A stretch of DNA of 64,000 nucleotides. Origin: Bacillus amyloliquefaciens DSM 7 = ATCC 23350. Its GTDB lineage: Bacteria; Bacillota; Bacilli; Bacillales; Bacillaceae. The notes beneath the pieces are model-generated. The model was not told the origin of the DNA. It did not search any database and worked only from the letters and a program-made list of their open reading frames with translations. Location of the stretch: NCBI RefSeq assembly GCF_000196735.1, contig NC_014551.1, positions 1,173,001 through 1,237,000 of the forward strand. The letters run 5' to 3'. Positions 1 to 10,660 of the stretch are shown here, one piece after another. Made by a program: the position numbers and the translations under genes. Each line of letters opens with the position of its first letter. Position 1 is the first letter of the stretch.

Positions 1-1
1 G

Positions 2-1156
2 CTTTACGGCGAGCACATTAAAGGAAGCGTCTCTCGTATGGAGGCGTTTAATGCCTGCCAGTTTTCTCATTTTGCATCTCACGGGCTGCAATTAAAAGAG
101 CGGCAGTTTTTCAAGCTGGAAGCGCCGGATATCGGACAGCTGTTTCACTCCAGCCTGAAGCTGATTTCAGACCGGCTTCGTGAGCAGAAGCTGGAATGGC
201 GCGATCTGACGAAAGATCAGTGCCGGAATTTTTCCTATGATGCGGTGGAACGGCTTGCGCCAAGGCTGCAAAAAGAGATTCTGCTCAGCTCAAACAGGCA
301 CTTTTATGTGAAGGAAAAACTGCAGAAGATCGTCACGCGTGTCTCAGGCATATTAAGCGAGCATGCGAAGGCGAGCGGTTTTGTCCCGATCGGCCTTGAA
401 CTCGGTTTCGGCGGAAGCGGACCGCTGCCTCCGCTCACTTTCACGCTGAAAAACGGCTGTACGATGGAACTCGTCGGCCGGATCGACCGCGTGGATAAAG
501 CGGAAAGCTCAAAAGGCCTGCTGCTGAGAATCGTTGATTATAAATCAAGCGACAAGGGGCTTGATCTCGCTGAGGTATATTACGGGCTCGCTCTGCAAAT
601 GCTCACATACCTTGACTTATCAATTACACACTCAGCGGATTGGCTCGGCATGAAAGCGACACCGGCAGGCGTTTTGTATTTCCATATTCATGATCCGATG
701 ATTCAGGCCAGTCTGCCGATGGAACTTGATGAAATCGAGCAGGAAATTTTTAAGAAATTTAAAATGAAAGGCCTTCTCCTCGGTGACCGGGAGGCGATCA
801 GCCTGATGGACACGACTTTGGAGGAAGGGCGTTCAAATATTATCAATGCCGGTTTGAAAAAGGACGGATCTTTACGGTCCGATTCAGCGGCGGTCAGCGA
901 ACGGGATTTTCATCTGCTGACAGACCATGTGAGGCGGACATTTGAGCAGGCGGGCGAAGCGATAACGGACGGGCTTGTGTCCATTACCCCGTATAAGCTG
1001 AAAGATAAGACGCCTTGTACGTACTGTGCTTTTAAATCGGTGTGCCAGTTTGATGAGTCGCTTAAAGAAAATGAATACCGCAGCCTGAAAGCGGAAAAAG
1101 ACGGCACTATACTGGATTGGCTGAAAAAGGAGGCGAATGATGATGCAAATTCCTAA
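2..1156 (+). CDS. addB: AddB, helicase-nuclease subunit (C-terminal part)
   Basis: AddB is one of two subunits of AddAB, the Gram-positive RecBCD counterpart that resects double-strand breaks for RecA. The gene enters from the left edge in frame 2, so only the last ~385 of roughly 1166 residues are seen. The visible part holds the RecB-type nuclease domain (GRIDRVD, then IVDYKSS with the metal-binding Asp and catalytic Lys) and the Fe-S cysteines: one in FNACQFSHF near the left edge and three in the C-terminal pattern [10 protein letters not shown]. These four cysteines hold the 4Fe-4S cluster in this family. The stop lies inside the start of addA, so the genes overlap and are probably translationally coupled. 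Confidence 0.96.
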   Translation, partial: LYGEHIKGSVSRMEAFNACQFSHFASHGLQLKERQFFKLEAPDIGQLFHSSLKLISDRLREQKLEWRDLTKDQCRNFSYDAVERLAPRLQKEILLSSNRHFYVKEKLQKIVTRVSGILSEHAKASGFVPIGLELGFGGSGPLPPLTFTLKNGCTMELVGRIDRVDKAESSKGLLLRIVDYKSSDKGLDLAEVYYGLALQMLTYLDLSITHSADWLGMKATPAGVLYFHIHDPMIQASLPMELDEIEQEIFKKFKMKGLLLGDREAISLMDTTLEEGRSNIINAGLKKDGSLRSDSAAVSERDFHLLTDHVRRTFEQAGEAITDGLVSITPYKLKDKTPCTYCAFKSVCQFDESLKENEYRSLKAEKDGTILDWLKKEANDDANS

Positions 1157-4100
1157 ACCGAAAGACAGCATATGGACGGATGACCAATGGAGCGCCATCG
1201 TTTCTTCCGGCCGCGATATTCTGGTCGCTGCCGCAGCCGGATCAGGTAAAACGGCCGTGCTTGTAGAGCGGATGATCAGAAAGATAACCGCGGAAGAAGA
1301 GCCGGTTGATGTTGACAGGCTCCTTGTGGTGACATTTACAAACGCCTCAGCAGCGGAAATGAAGCATCGGATCGCTGAAGCATTAGAAAAAGAACTCGCC
1401 AAAAATCCGGGGTCTTTGCATATCAGACGGCAGCTGTCTCTATTAAATCGGGCGAGCATTTCGACGCTGCACTCTTTCTGTCTGCAGGTGCTTAAAAAAT
1501 ATTATTATATGATTGATCTTGACCCGGGTTTTCGGATGGCTGACCAAACGGAAGGCGAATTGCTCGGAGACGAAGTGCTTGATGAGCTGTTTGAGGATGA
1601 ATACGCAAAAGGGAATCAGGCGTTTTATGAGCTTGTGGACAGATATACGACGGACAGGCATGATCTGGATCTTCAAGACCTCGTCAAGCGGGTGTATGAG
1701 TATTCCCGGTCGCATCCTGACCCTGAAGCGTGGCTGAAAAGCTTTGTCCGCCTATATGATGTGACAGAAGAAAGCAAAATGGAAGAGCTGCCGTTTTACG
1801 AGTATGTGAGAGAAGATGCTGAAATGGCGCTCTTCGGGGCAAAACAAAAGCTAGAGAAGGCGCTTGAACTGACAAAAGCGCCCGGCGGGCCGGCGCCGCG
1901 TGCTGATAATATTTTGGATGACCTTCAGCAGATAGAAGAGCTGATCAGCTGCCGGCATGACTTTAAGGCGCTGTATGAACGGGTTCCTGCGGTCACATTT
2001 AAACGGGCCAAGGCGGTAAAGGGTGATGAATTTGACAAGGTGCTTTTGGACGAAGCGACTGATTTGCGAAACGGCGCGAAGAAACTGATCGAAAAGTTAA
2101 AAACCGATTACTTTACAAGAAGCCCGCAAGATCATTTAAAGAGTTTAAAAGACATGAAGCCTGTTATTGAAACCCTCGTTCAGCTCGTAATATCGTACGG
2201 AAAACGATTTGAAGCGGCGAAACAGGAAAAATCAATCATTGATTTCTCAGATTTGGAACATTACTGTCTGGCGATTTTAACTGCAAGGGATGAAGAAGGC
2301 CGGCGTGTGCCGAGTGAAGCGGCCGTTTATTATCAAGATCAGTTCCATGAAGTTCTGGTTGATGAATATCAAGATACCAATCTTGTGCAGGAATCCATTT
2401 TGCAGCTTGTTAAAAGCGGGAATGAAGAGTCGGGAAATCTGTTTATGGTGGGGGACGTCAAGCAATCAATCTACCGTTTCAGACTTGCCGAGCCGCTGCT
2501 TTTTCTCGGGAAATACAAAAGGTTTACGGAAGATGGGGAAGGCGCCGGGCAGAAAATCGACCTGAACCAAAACTTCCGAAGCCGCTCCGATATTTTGGAC
2601 AGTACGAATTTCTTGTTTAAGCAGCTGATGGGCGGCAAAATCGGCGAAGTGGACTACGATGAACAGGCGGCATTAAAGCTTGGCGCATCGTATCCGCCAA
2701 ATGACGCGGCGAAAACGGAACTGCTGCTGATTGACAGCGCTGATGACGCAGACAGCCCCGAGGATGCTGAAGACTTTGAAACCGTGCATTGGGAAGCGAA
2801 AGCGATAGCCGCGGAGATCCGGAAGCTTGTCTCATCTCCGTTTAAGGTATATGACGGCAAAACAAAAACACACCGGAATATCCAGTACCGGGATATCGTG
2901 ATTTTGCTGCGTTCCATGCCATGGGCTCCGCAATTAATGGAAGAGCTGAAAAACCAGGGCATTCCGGTTTACGCCAATTTGACATCAGGTTACTTTGAAG
3001 CCGTTGAGGTGGCTGCGGCGCTTTCAGTCTTAAAGGTGATTGATAATCCGTATCAGGATATTCCGCTTGCTTCCGTGCTGCGCTCGCCTATCGTCGGTTG
3101 TGACGAAAATGAACTCGCCCTCATACGCCTTGAAAAGAAAAAAGCGCCGTTTTATGAAGCGCTGAAAGCGTATATAGCGAACGGGGACAGACATGACGAC
3201 CTGTATCAAAAACTGAGAATATTTTATGACAGTCTGCAAAAGTGGCGGTCATTCTCGACGAATCATTCAGTGTCTGAGCTGATTTGGGAAGTATACCGCG
3301 ACACCGGATATTTTGATTATGCAGGCGGCATGCCTGGCGGAAAGCAGCGTCAGGCCAATCTGCGCGTCTTGTATGACCGGGCGCGTTCGTATGAAGCGAC
3401 GGCATTCCGCGGGTTATTCCGCTTTTTGCGGTTCATTGAACGGATGCAGGAGCGCGGCGATGATTTGGGGACGGCGCGGGCGCTCAGCGAGCAGGAGGAT
3501 GTCGTTCGGCTGATGACGATCCACAGCAGCAAAGGACTTGAATTCCCCGTCGTTTTCACCGCCGGTCTCGGCAGAAGTTTTAATATGATGGATCTCAACA
3601 AACCATACCTGCTTGATAAAGAGCTCGGTTTCGGCACGAAGTATATTCATCCGGAACTTAGAATCAGCTATCCGACTCTGCCGCTTGTGGCAATGAAGAA
3701 AAAAATGCGCAGAGAGCTTTTATCAGAAGAATTGCGCGTATTGTATGTGGCGCTGACAAGGGCGAAGGAAAAGCTGTTTCTCGTCGGTTCCTGCAAAAAC
3801 CGGGAAAAACAGCTGGCCAAATGGCAGGCGCAAGCAGACCGGGCTGATTGGCTCCTTTCTGAATTCGACCGCTATCAGGCGTCATCTTATTTGGACTTTA
3901 TCGGTCCGGCGCTCATCCGTCACAGTGACATGGAGGCGCACAGGGCTCCGGGGCTTTTGGCGCCGGAGGATATCGCGCACGACCCGGCGCGTTTTCACAT
4001 CCGGATGCTGCAGCAAAGTGAATTGCTGGAAGATAGCCCTGAGGAACGTGCTGAAGAAAAGAGCAAACGTTTAAAAGCGATACAGCATGGCGAGCCGATT

Positions 4101-4847
4101 CCTGATTCGTTTTCATTCGATGATCAGGCGCGCCGTCTTCTTGAATGGGAATATCCGTATCGGAAGCTGACCGCCATCAGAACGAAGCAGTCTGTTTCTG
4201 AGCTGAAGAGAAAGCAAGAATACGAGGATGAGTACAGCGGACGCTCTCTCATCAAACCGTCAGGGGACACTCTTTTATACAAGCGTCCCGGCTTTATGAT
4301 GAAAAAAGGGCTGACAGCCGCCGAAAAAGGGACTGCGATGCATACGGTGATGCAGCACATACCGCTGACGCATGTTCCGACTGCCGAAGAAGCGGAGCGG
4401 ACGGTCCGGATGCTTTACGAAAAAGAGCTGCTGACAGAAGAACAGCAGGACGCAATTGATATTGATGAAGTGATTCAGTTTTTCGGCACTGAAATCGGAA
4501 AAGACCTTGTTGGGGCCCTGCGGATTGATCGGGAGGTGCCGTTCAGTATGGCGCTTCCGGCCAGCGAGGTGTACAAGGATGCCGAAACGGCCGGTGAACC
4601 GCTGCTCGTCCAGGGAATTATTGACTGCCTCTATGAAACTGCGGACGGACTCTATTTGCTGGACTATAAAACGGATCGAATTGAGGGGAAATTCCGGAAC
4701 GGATTTGAAGGCGCGGCTCCGATCCTGCAAAAAAGGTATGAAACACAAATCGAATTGTATACAAAAGCGGTTGAACAAATTACAAAAACGAATGTGAAAA
4801 GGCGTGCGCTCTATTTCTTCGATGGAGGTCACGTTCTTACACTGTAA
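1143..4847 (+). CDS. addA: AddA, ATP-dependent helicase-nuclease subunit
   Basis: Superfamily 1 helicase with a C-terminal nuclease, partner of AddB in end resection and Chi recognition. Visible motifs: Walker A ([10 protein letters not shown]) near residue 30, motif [11 protein letters not shown], motif [11 protein letters not shown], motif VALTRAKE, and the RecB-family nuclease GIIDCLYE followed by LLDYKTDR. Length about 1234 residues, as in B. subtilis. Three in-frame ATG codons follow each other at 1137, 1140 and 1143. AGGAGG at 1128-1133 is 9 nt from the third, which also matches the B. subtilis start (M-x-IPKP), so 1143 is chosen. The 5' end overlaps addB. Confidence 0.97.
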   Translation: MQIPKPKDSIWTDDQWSAIVSSGRDILVAAAAGSGKTAVLVERMIRKITAEEEPVDVDRLLVVTFTNASAAEMKHRIAEALEKELAKNPGSLHIRRQLSLLNRASISTLHSFCLQVLKKYYYMIDLDPGFRMADQTEGELLGDEVLDELFEDEYAKGNQAFYELVDRYTTDRHDLDLQDLVKRVYEYSRSHPDPEAWLKSFVRLYDVTEESKMEELPFYEYVREDAEMALFGAKQKLEKALELTKAPGGPAPRADNILDDLQQIEELISCRHDFKALYERVPAVTFKRAKAVKGDEFDKVLLDEATDLRNGAKKLIEKLKTDYFTRSPQDHLKSLKDMKPVIETLVQLVISYGKRFEAAKQEKSIIDFSDLEHYCLAILTARDEEGRRVPSEAAVYYQDQFHEVLVDEYQDTNLVQESILQLVKSGNEESGNLFMVGDVKQSIYRFRLAEPLLFLGKYKRFTEDGEGAGQKIDLNQNFRSRSDILDSTNFLFKQLMGGKIGEVDYDEQAALKLGASYPPNDAAKTELLLIDSADDADSPEDAEDFETVHWEAKAIAAEIRKLVSSPFKVYDGKTKTHRNIQYRDIVILLRSMPWAPQLMEELKNQGIPVYANLTSGYFEAVEVAAALSVLKVIDNPYQDIPLASVLRSPIVGCDENELALIRLEKKKAPFYEALKAYIANGDRHDDLYQKLRIFYDSLQKWRSFSTNHSVSELIWEVYRDTGYFDYAGGMPGGKQRQANLRVLYDRARSYEATAFRGLFRFLRFIERMQERGDDLGTARALSEQEDVVRLMTIHSSKGLEFPVVFTAGLGRSFNMMDLNKPYLLDKELGFGTKYIHPELRISYPTLPLVAMKKKMRRELLSEELRVLYVALTRAKEKLFLVGSCKNREKQLAKWQAQADRADWLLSEFDRYQASSYLDFIGPALIRHSDMEAHRAPGLLAPEDIAHDPARFHIRMLQQSELLEDSPEERAEEKSKRLKAIQHGEPIPDSFSFDDQARRLLEWEYPYRKLTAIRTKQSVSELKRKQEYEDEYSGRSLIKPSGDTLLYKRPGFMMKKGLTAAEKGTAMHTVMQHIPLTHVPTAEEAERTVRMLYEKELLTEEQQDAIDIDEVIQFFGTEIGKDLVGALRIDREVPFSMALPASEVYKDAETAGEPLLVQGIIDCLYETADGLYLLDYKTDRIEGKFRNGFEGAAPILQKRYETQIELYTKAVEQITKTNVKRRALYFFDGGHVLTL

Positions 4848-4849
4848 TA

Positions 4850-4888
4850 AGATCCGAAGCTCCTTTTTTGGAGCGGATCTTTTTTTCT
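4850..4888 (+). terminator. Rho-independent terminator after addA
   Basis: AGATCC-gaAGCTCC and GGAGC-gGATCT form a strong stem around a T-rich loop, followed by a run of T. It lies between addA and sbcD, which are otherwise in tandem, so sbcD transcription depends on read-through or an internal promoter. Confidence 0.85.
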
Positions 4889-4913
4889 ATCAGAAAAGTG
4901 AGGTGAATGCGGT

Positions 4914-6086
4914 ATGCGCATTTTACATACAGCTGACTGGCACCTCGGCAAAACGCTTGAAGGCAGAAGCCGGCTGAGTGAACAGGCCGAGGTATTGGAA
5001 GAGCTGAATACCATTGTCAAAGAAGAAAACATTGATGCGGTCATTATGGCAGGGGATGTATTTGATACGGTCAATCCGCCTGCGCTCGCTGAACAGCTGT
5101 ATTACGAAAGTCTTTCCGCGCTTTCTGACGGCGGAAAACGCCCGGTTGTCGTCATTGCTGGGAACCATGACAATCCTGACAGGCTGGCGGCTGCTTCTCC
5201 GTTAACAAATGAGCGCGGCATTCATTTAATCGGCTATCCGCGGACAGAACCCGTCCATATTGAGGTGCCGTCGGCGGACGAGCTGTTAGCCGTTGCCGCG
5301 CTGGCCTATCCGTCAGAAGCGAGATTAAACGAGGTGCTGTCTGATACGTTTGAGGAAAAGCTTCTTCGCGATCATTACGATGTGAAAATCAGAGAGGCGT
5401 TTGCCCGCATGTGCGGTCTGTGCCGGGACGATGCCGTGAAAGTCGCGGCGAGCCACATTTATGTCGCGGGAGGAAATCAGACCGATTCAGAGCGTCCGAT
5501 TGAAGTCGGGGGCGCTTACACGGTCGCCGCTGAAAGCCTGCCGGCTGATGCGGCTTACGTGGCCCTCGGCCATCTCCACCGTCCGCAAACGATCAAGCGT
5601 GCCAAAACGGCTGCCCGCTATTCCGGCTCTCCGCTGGCATACAGCTTTTCAGAAGCCGGTTATGCCAAATCGGTGACGGTGGTAGAAGCGAAGCCGGGCG
5701 GAGAAGCGAAGTGGGAAGAGATTTTCCTGTCTTCCGGAAAACCGCTTGTCAAATGGAAAGCGCAGGGGCTGAGCGAGGTTCACGGCTGGCTCGATGAAGG
5801 GCGTGACCGGAATGCCTGGATCGATCTTGATATCCATTTGACGGATCAGCTTTCTCTTGAAGAAATCCATCGGCTGAGAAAAGCGCATCCAGGCTTTATC
5901 CATATCAGGCCGGTTTTTGAAGAAAAAGAGACAGACATTGACCGGATTGAAGTGAAAAACACATCAATTGAGGACCGGTTTAAGAAATTTTATGAAAAAC
6001 AAACGGGCGGCGGCGTGCCGGATGAGGAGATGGTCAAGCTGTTTTTAGAGCTTGCGTCAGCGGATGATGAGGAGGATGCGACATGA
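4914..6086 (+). CDS. sbcD: SbcD, nuclease subunit of SbcCD
   Basis: Mre11-family metallophosphoesterase. With SbcC it cleaves hairpins and protein-blocked DNA ends. Phosphoesterase motifs are all present: HTADWHLGK at the N-terminus, GDVFD, GNHDNPDR and ALGHLH, which carry the Asp, His and Asn ligands for two Mn ions. Length 390, typical of the family. A GAGGTG ribosome-binding site lies upstream of the ATG. The stop overlaps the sbcC start by 4 nt (ATGA), so the pair is translationally coupled. Confidence 0.96.
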   Translation: MRILHTADWHLGKTLEGRSRLSEQAEVLEELNTIVKEENIDAVIMAGDVFDTVNPPALAEQLYYESLSALSDGGKRPVVVIAGNHDNPDRLAAASPLTNERGIHLIGYPRTEPVHIEVPSADELLAVAALAYPSEARLNEVLSDTFEEKLLRDHYDVKIREAFARMCGLCRDDAVKVAASHIYVAGGNQTDSERPIEVGGAYTVAAESLPADAAYVALGHLHRPQTIKRAKTAARYSGSPLAYSFSEAGYAKSVTVVEAKPGGEAKWEEIFLSSGKPLVKWKAQGLSEVHGWLDEGRDRNAWIDLDIHLTDQLSLEEIHRLRKAHPGFIHIRPVFEEKETDIDRIEVKNTSIEDRFKKFYEKQTGGGVPDEEMVKLFLELASADDEEDAT

Positions 6087-9000
6087 AGCCGATTCTGTTA
6101 ACGATAAAAGGGCTCCACAGCTTCAGAGAGGAACAGACCATTGACTTTGACGGACTGTCCGGTGCCGGGGTGTTCGGAATTTTCGGCCCGACGGGAAGCG
6201 GAAAGTCGTCGATCCTTGATGCGATGACACTCGCTTTATACGGAAAAGTGGAGCGCGCCGCAAATAATACGCACGGCATTCTGAACCATGCCGAAGATCA
6301 GCTCGCCGTCTCTTTTACATTCGCGCTTCAATCCGGCCACAGGGTGTCCTACAAAGTAGAGCGCGTTTTTAAGAGAACGGATGAAACGAAAGTGAAAACC
6401 GCCCTTTGCCGCTTGATTGAAATCAAAGAGGAACAAACCGTGCTTGCCGATAAAGCGAATGAAGTGAACAAAAAGGTGGAAGAGCTTCTTGGTCTGACCA
6501 TTGACGACTTTACAAGAGCCGTCGTGCTCCCGCAAGGAAAGTTTGCCGAGTTTCTGTCACTGAAAGGCGCGGAAAGAAGACATATGCTGCAGCGCCTTTT
6601 TAATCTGGAACAGTACGGTGACAGGCTTGTCAAAAAATTGCGGCGGCGGGCGCAGGAAGCGGCCGCGAAAAAAAATGAGATGCTGGCAGAACAATCCGGC
6701 CTCGGAGACGCGGGGGAAGACGCGCTGAAGCTGGCTGAACAGCAGTTTCATGAAGCGAATGAACGGCTTGAAGCGGCTGAGAAGAAACGGGTCCAAGCAA
6801 AAGAACGTTTTGAGAATCACCAGGAGATTTGGAACTTGCAGACAGAGAGAAACGAATACGAGGTGCGGCAGGAAAAGCTTGAGGAAAAACGCCCGTATAT
6901 CACGGATTTGACTGACCGTCTTAAAGAAGCGGAAACTGCTCTCGCTCTTGAACCGTATGCAGATCGCTACACGGAAGCCGTCCGCCGGAAGGAGCGCGCC
7001 GAGAAGGAGCACGAACTGGCCAAACGGAAATTAGAGGCGGAAACCGCTTCATTTACCCGGCAAAATGAAGCCTATGAAGCGTGGCGGATTCATAAGGCTG
7101 AACAAGAGCCGAAGCTTGTCAAGGAAGAAGAGCTGTATCAAAGGCTGTCAGCCATTGAACAAAAGCTGCTTGAAGCAAAAAAAGAAGCGGAAAAAACAAA
7201 GGCGGAGCACGGCAAAAAAGAGGAAGAATACGAAGCCGCCTCGAAACAGCTGACCGCAGTGAAAGATCGCCTGACCCGCGGCCAAAACAGGCAGAATGAG
7301 CTGAAAGAAGAGCTGAAAGCAGTTCAAGTGACCGCTGATGAACGGAAAAAATGCCAGACCGCCGCACAGCTGGCAGCCGGCTTTCAGCAGACACAGGAAC
7401 AAATCAAGAAAGAACGGGTCAATCTGACAGCCCAGTTGAAAAACATGGAGAAGCTGAACGGAGAAAGCGAGGCGCTCAGCGCAAAGGCGAAATCGGAAGA
7501 AGAGGACATTACGCGCGCTTATCAAACACTTCAAACCGTTTACCATATGGTCTGTGAAACGGAACGTTCACTGAAAGCCGCAGCCGAACGGGCGGACAAA
7601 ACGCAAACCGACCTGCGCAGGCGCTCAGAGGAAGCGAGAACGGCTGCATTAACAAAAGAATTATCGGAAAAACTAATCGAAGGAAAGCCTTGTCCTGTAT
7701 GCGGCTCAACGCAGCATGACCGTTCGCGCTCCGCTCATGAAACATATTCGCCCGATACGGCTGTACAGGAACGTTTGCAGCAGGTTGAAGCGCTGCTTTC
7801 TGAGGCGGCGGCTCTTTCTCAGGAAGTGCTGACGGCCAAGGTTGCATTAGAAGAGCAGTCGGGGCGTTTTACCGAAGAATGTCCGTTTCTGCAAAACGCC
7901 CGGGTCCCGGAGCTGGAAGCCGCTTCTTCTATCAGCGGCCGTCCGCTTGATGAAGCGTTCAGCGCCGTCCGCCTGGAGTGGAAACAAATGAAACAGGATA
8001 TGCTGTCGGTAAAAGAGAAGGTCACGAGACTGATCAGTACCTATCAAAAGACGGTGAAACAAGCTGAACAGCTGGGCGAACGAATCCGCTATGAGGAAAA
8101 AGAAGCAGAGCGCCTCAAACATTCATTAGAAGAGCTCGAATCGCTGTCAGAAAGCCGCTTGAATCAGTACAATGAAGCCTGCGGGGATATTCCGTTAAAC
8201 CGGATTGACGCCTGGCAGGCTTCGATAGACGAAAAGGACAGGCAGGCAGAGGAATTCGAGAAGCGCATTGAAACAAGCATCGCCTTCCTAAAGGAACATG
8301 AAGATGAGAAAGAACGGCTGCAGGAGAAGAAGCATCAGCTTGAACGGGAACGGCTCGAGCTTCACTATGCGTCAGAGCGCCTGCAGCAGGTCATTGACGG
8401 ATATGAACAAGAGCTCGGAACAGCAGCTGAAGAAACATCCATTTCTGCAAAGCTTGACGCAGTGCGGCAGGAATTACAGCTCTTAAAATCGAAAGAACAG
8501 TCGTTATTCGATGCGCTGCAGCAGGCTCAGCAATCACTGAATGACGCAAAAGGCCGGGAATCCGGGAGCCTCATGTCACTGCGGGACGCTGAGTCCGCCC
8601 TTGAGAAAGCGCAAAATGACTGGTACGGGAAATCAAAAGACACCGGGTTTGCCGAGCCGGATCAAGTCAAAAAAAGCCTGCTTCCGAAAGAGCGGGCCGA
8701 GGAAATGAAAAGAGAAATTGATGAATTTCTGGACAGCTCAAAGCAGCTTTCGGCAAATATCCGCCGTGTCACTGATAAATTAGCCGGCCGCCGGGTAACG
8801 GAAGAAGAATGGACAGCATCGGTTTCTCTGCTGGAGCAGGCAGAGGCTGAGTCAGGCGCCGCCAAGGAGGAAAAAGGAGCTCAGGCAAAAGCCTTTGCGG
8901 TGATGCAGAAACAGCATAAGCGCTTTAAAGAGATTGAAGCCGAACTGAAAAGCTGGCAGACACAGATTGACAGGCTTGATAAGCTCCAGTCTGTATGTAA

Positions 9001-9475
9001 AGGCAATACATTCGTCGAATTTTTAGCGGAGGAACAGCTGGAAAGCGTGGCCCGAGACGCCTCTGCACGGCTTGGAGCGCTGACAAGACAGCGGTATGCC
9101 ATATTAGTCGATTCAGAAGGCGGCTTCGTCATGCGCGATGACGCGAACGGCGGCGTCAAACGCCCCGTATCAAGCCTTTCCGGCGGTGAGACGTTTCTGA
9201 CATCGCTGTCGCTTGCGCTTGCCTTGTCTGCCCAGATTCAGCTGCGGGGGCAATATCCGCTGCAATTCTTTTTCTTAGATGAAGGATTCGGGACGCTTGA
9301 CCAAGGGCTTTTAGACACCGTTGTCACAGCGCTGGAAAAGCTGCAATCGGATAATTTGTCCGTCGGGGTGATCAGCCATGTGCAGGAGCTCAGAGCGCGG
9401 CTGCCGAAAAAATTAATCGTTCATCCGTCCGAACCGGGCGGAAAAGGCACCCGGGTCACAATGGAGATCATGTAG
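6083..9475 (+). CDS. sbcC: SbcC, SMC-like ATPase of SbcCD
   Basis: Rad50-type ATPase (yirY in older B. subtilis naming), 1130 residues. The N-terminal ATPase half has Walker A GPTGSGKSS. Two long Glu/Lys/Gln-rich coiled coils flank a zinc hook CPVC at residues 537-540. The C-terminal half has the ABC signature LSGGE and Walker B FFFLDEGFGTLD. The ATPase heads pair with SbcD and the hook dimerises through a zinc ion. GAGGAGG precedes the ATG, which overlaps the sbcD stop. Nothing looks truncated. Confidence 0.97.
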   Translation: MKPILLTIKGLHSFREEQTIDFDGLSGAGVFGIFGPTGSGKSSILDAMTLALYGKVERAANNTHGILNHAEDQLAVSFTFALQSGHRVSYKVERVFKRTDETKVKTALCRLIEIKEEQTVLADKANEVNKKVEELLGLTIDDFTRAVVLPQGKFAEFLSLKGAERRHMLQRLFNLEQYGDRLVKKLRRRAQEAAAKKNEMLAEQSGLGDAGEDALKLAEQQFHEANERLEAAEKKRVQAKERFENHQEIWNLQTERNEYEVRQEKLEEKRPYITDLTDRLKEAETALALEPYADRYTEAVRRKERAEKEHELAKRKLEAETASFTRQNEAYEAWRIHKAEQEPKLVKEEELYQRLSAIEQKLLEAKKEAEKTKAEHGKKEEEYEAASKQLTAVKDRLTRGQNRQNELKEELKAVQVTADERKKCQTAAQLAAGFQQTQEQIKKERVNLTAQLKNMEKLNGESEALSAKAKSEEEDITRAYQTLQTVYHMVCETERSLKAAAERADKTQTDLRRRSEEARTAALTKELSEKLIEGKPCPVCGSTQHDRSRSAHETYSPDTAVQERLQQVEALLSEAAALSQEVLTAKVALEEQSGRFTEECPFLQNARVPELEAASSISGRPLDEAFSAVRLEWKQMKQDMLSVKEKVTRLISTYQKTVKQAEQLGERIRYEEKEAERLKHSLEELESLSESRLNQYNEACGDIPLNRIDAWQASIDEKDRQAEEFEKRIETSIAFLKEHEDEKERLQEKKHQLERERLELHYASERLQQVIDGYEQELGTAAEETSISAKLDAVRQELQLLKSKEQSLFDALQQAQQSLNDAKGRESGSLMSLRDAESALEKAQNDWYGKSKDTGFAEPDQVKKSLLPKERAEEMKREIDEFLDSSKQLSANIRRVTDKLAGRRVTEEEWTASVSLLEQAEAESGAAKEEKGAQAKAFAVMQKQHKRFKEIEAELKSWQTQIDRLDKLQSVCKGNTFVEFLAEEQLESVARDASARLGALTRQRYAILVDSEGGFVMRDDANGGVKRPVSSLSGGETFLTSLSLALALSAQIQLRGQYPLQFFFLDEGFGTLDQGLLDTVVTALEKLQSDNLSVGVISHVQELRARLPKKLIVHPSEPGGKGTRVTMEIM

Positions 9476-9490
9476 AAAGGAGAAGGAGCT

Positions 9491-9790
9491 ATGGCCGATT
9501 CTGCCGAGGGCACATGTGAATTATGCGGCCGCCATCATGTGCGGCTGACGGAACACCACCTGACGCCTAAGGAAGAAGGCGGGACATTCCTTCCGACCGC
9601 AATGCTCTGCATTCCCTGCCATAAACAGGTACACGCGCTTTATACGAATCAGGAGCTTGCGGCAAGGCTCGCGGGAATAGAAGAGCTGCGGCGTGATCCG
9701 AAACTTGCGCGGTTTGTGAAATGGATCAGAAAACAGCCGCCGGAAAAGCTTGTGAAAACAAAAAAATCAAACGAACGAAAAAAACACTGA
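9491..9790 (+). CDS. yisB: YisB, small HNH-like protein
   Basis: 99-residue protein with an HNH-nuclease-like zinc pattern: CELCGR, then HHLTPKEEGG, then CIPCHKQVH. The two CxxC pairs and the LTEHHLTP stretch are what one expects of a small HNH domain. The C-terminus is Lys-rich. It starts 15 nt after sbcC with an AGGAG site, so it is probably the last gene of an sbcD-sbcC-yisB unit. A role in DNA end processing would fit the context, but no activity can be read from the sequence. Confidence 0.85.
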   Translation: MADSAEGTCELCGRHHVRLTEHHLTPKEEGGTFLPTAMLCIPCHKQVHALYTNQELAARLAGIEELRRDPKLARFVKWIRKQPPEKLVKTKKSNERKKH

Positions 9791-9793
9791 ACA

Positions 9794-9833
9794 CAAAAAA
9801 GCAGCCCCCTCCTTAAAGAGCGGCTGCTTTTTA
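9794..9833. terminator. Bidirectional terminator between yisB and gerPF
   Basis: AAAGCAGCC and GGCTGCTTT form a stem with A-rich and T-rich flanks. It serves the convergent yisB (+) and gerP (-) transcripts. Its right end reaches the gerPF stop codon. Confidence 0.8.
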
Positions 9834-10049
9834 TGCGTTTCCGGCCACATTCTGATCGCTGACATCGGGGTCTATATAGTTTGTCGCATTGACAACGTTG
9901 TTTAATAAAAGGAAATCTCCGGTATTGCCTGCTCCCGAACCGAGCGCAGATTTAGAAGAGCTTTTTGGAGAAAGGTAAAAGGAATCACCAAAGTTTACGA
10001 CTCCGCCCGATATGGAATTGATAGCTATAGGTCCGGTAATTGCTGGCAT
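9831..10049 (-). CDS. gerPF: GerPF, spore germination protein
   Basis: Last gene of the gerP operon. GerP proteins sit in the inner spore coat and let germinants reach their receptors. The 72-residue product begins MPAITGPIAINSISGG and has the GxVNFGD motif shared with GerPA (GVVHIGD). A GTG three codons upstream is in frame, but the AAGGGTG site has correct spacing (6 nt) only to the ATG at 10049, which also gives the canonical MPAI start. The protein ends NVAGNA, close to the GerPA end. Confidence 0.95.
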   Translation of the reverse strand: MPAITGPIAINSISGGVVNFGDSFYLSPKSSSKSALGSGAGNTGDFLLLNNVVNATNYIDPDVSDQNVAGNA

Positions 10050-10088
10050 AAACGACACCCTTTATAGAAGTCTCACCGTCATTATATG

Positions 10089-10484
10089 TCAGGTCTGCGG
10101 TGATTGTGAGCTCGGTGAGGCGATCTGCCTAATATGTTTCAGCCGTGAATCGCCCAATACGACCGATGACGATCCGATTTGAAGCACGGACGCTGACGAT
10201 ACCCCTTGGACTTTCACATTCCTTACCCGAATCGAAGGATTTTCATGGCAGAATGCACTTTGGACTCCCGTTTCCGGTAACGGCATGACGGCGGGCTGCC
10301 GGAAGATCTGGTATTCTTTTCTGTTAAACAAGCCTTCATCGTCTCTGTATACGGCAAGAGTACGCTGATCGGCCAAAACTTTGACCTTCATATTGATTTC
10401 ATTCGTATCGCCTGCTTGAAAAACACTCCCAATCCCGACTGAATTGACTTTGGCGCTCCTGAGGCGTGAAATCCGCTTTAACAT
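10089..10484 (-). CDS. gerPE: GerPE, spore germination protein
   Basis: 131-residue GerPE homologue of the inner-coat germinant permeability system. It carries short GerP-type repeats such as [14 protein letters not shown] near the N-terminus and [16 protein letters not shown] near residue 95, which resemble motifs in GerPB and GerPD. Its start overlaps the gerPD stop (TAATG), so it is translationally coupled to gerPD. Confidence 0.94.
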   Translation of the reverse strand: MLKRISRLRSAKVNSVGIGSVFQAGDTNEINMKVKVLADQRTLAVYRDDEGLFNRKEYQIFRQPAVMPLPETGVQSAFCHENPSIRVRNVKVQGVSSASVLQIGSSSVVLGDSRLKHIRQIASPSSQSPQT

Positions 10485-10660
10485 TATTCCGGCGCCAGCG
10501 GCACAAGAGGCCCGATAATGAGAGATTCCGGAGGTGTATCAAAGATGGAAGACAGGTAGACGGATTCGGTGTCGCCGATTAATAATAAGGAAGAACTGGA
10601 GACACCGGTCGACCGGATATCGCCGACTTCAATGTTCCGGTTAATCACTGTAAAAATCAT
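10484..10660 (-). CDS. gerPD: GerPD, spore germination protein (58 aa)
   Basis: I translated this short gene by hand. It encodes 58 residues starting [15 protein letters not shown] and ending GPLVPLAPE, with a central [14 protein letters not shown] segment matching the GerP repeat. Its ATG overlaps the gerPC stop (ATGA) and its TAA overlaps the gerPE start. Length and position agree with B. subtilis GerPD. It contributes to coat permeability for germinants. Confidence 0.95.
   Translation of the reverse strand: MIFTVINRNIEVGDIRSTGVSSSSLLLIGDTESVYLSSIFDTPPESLIIGPLVPLAPE

Noticed and set aside
884-1459. Minus-strand open frame across the addB-addA junction
   Set aside because: Both overlapped genes carry conserved motifs in the other strand, and there is no start signal.
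4275-4832. Minus-strand open frame of 185 codons inside addA
   Set aside because: It lies wholly under the AddA nuclease domain, which is unmistakable; composition is atypical.
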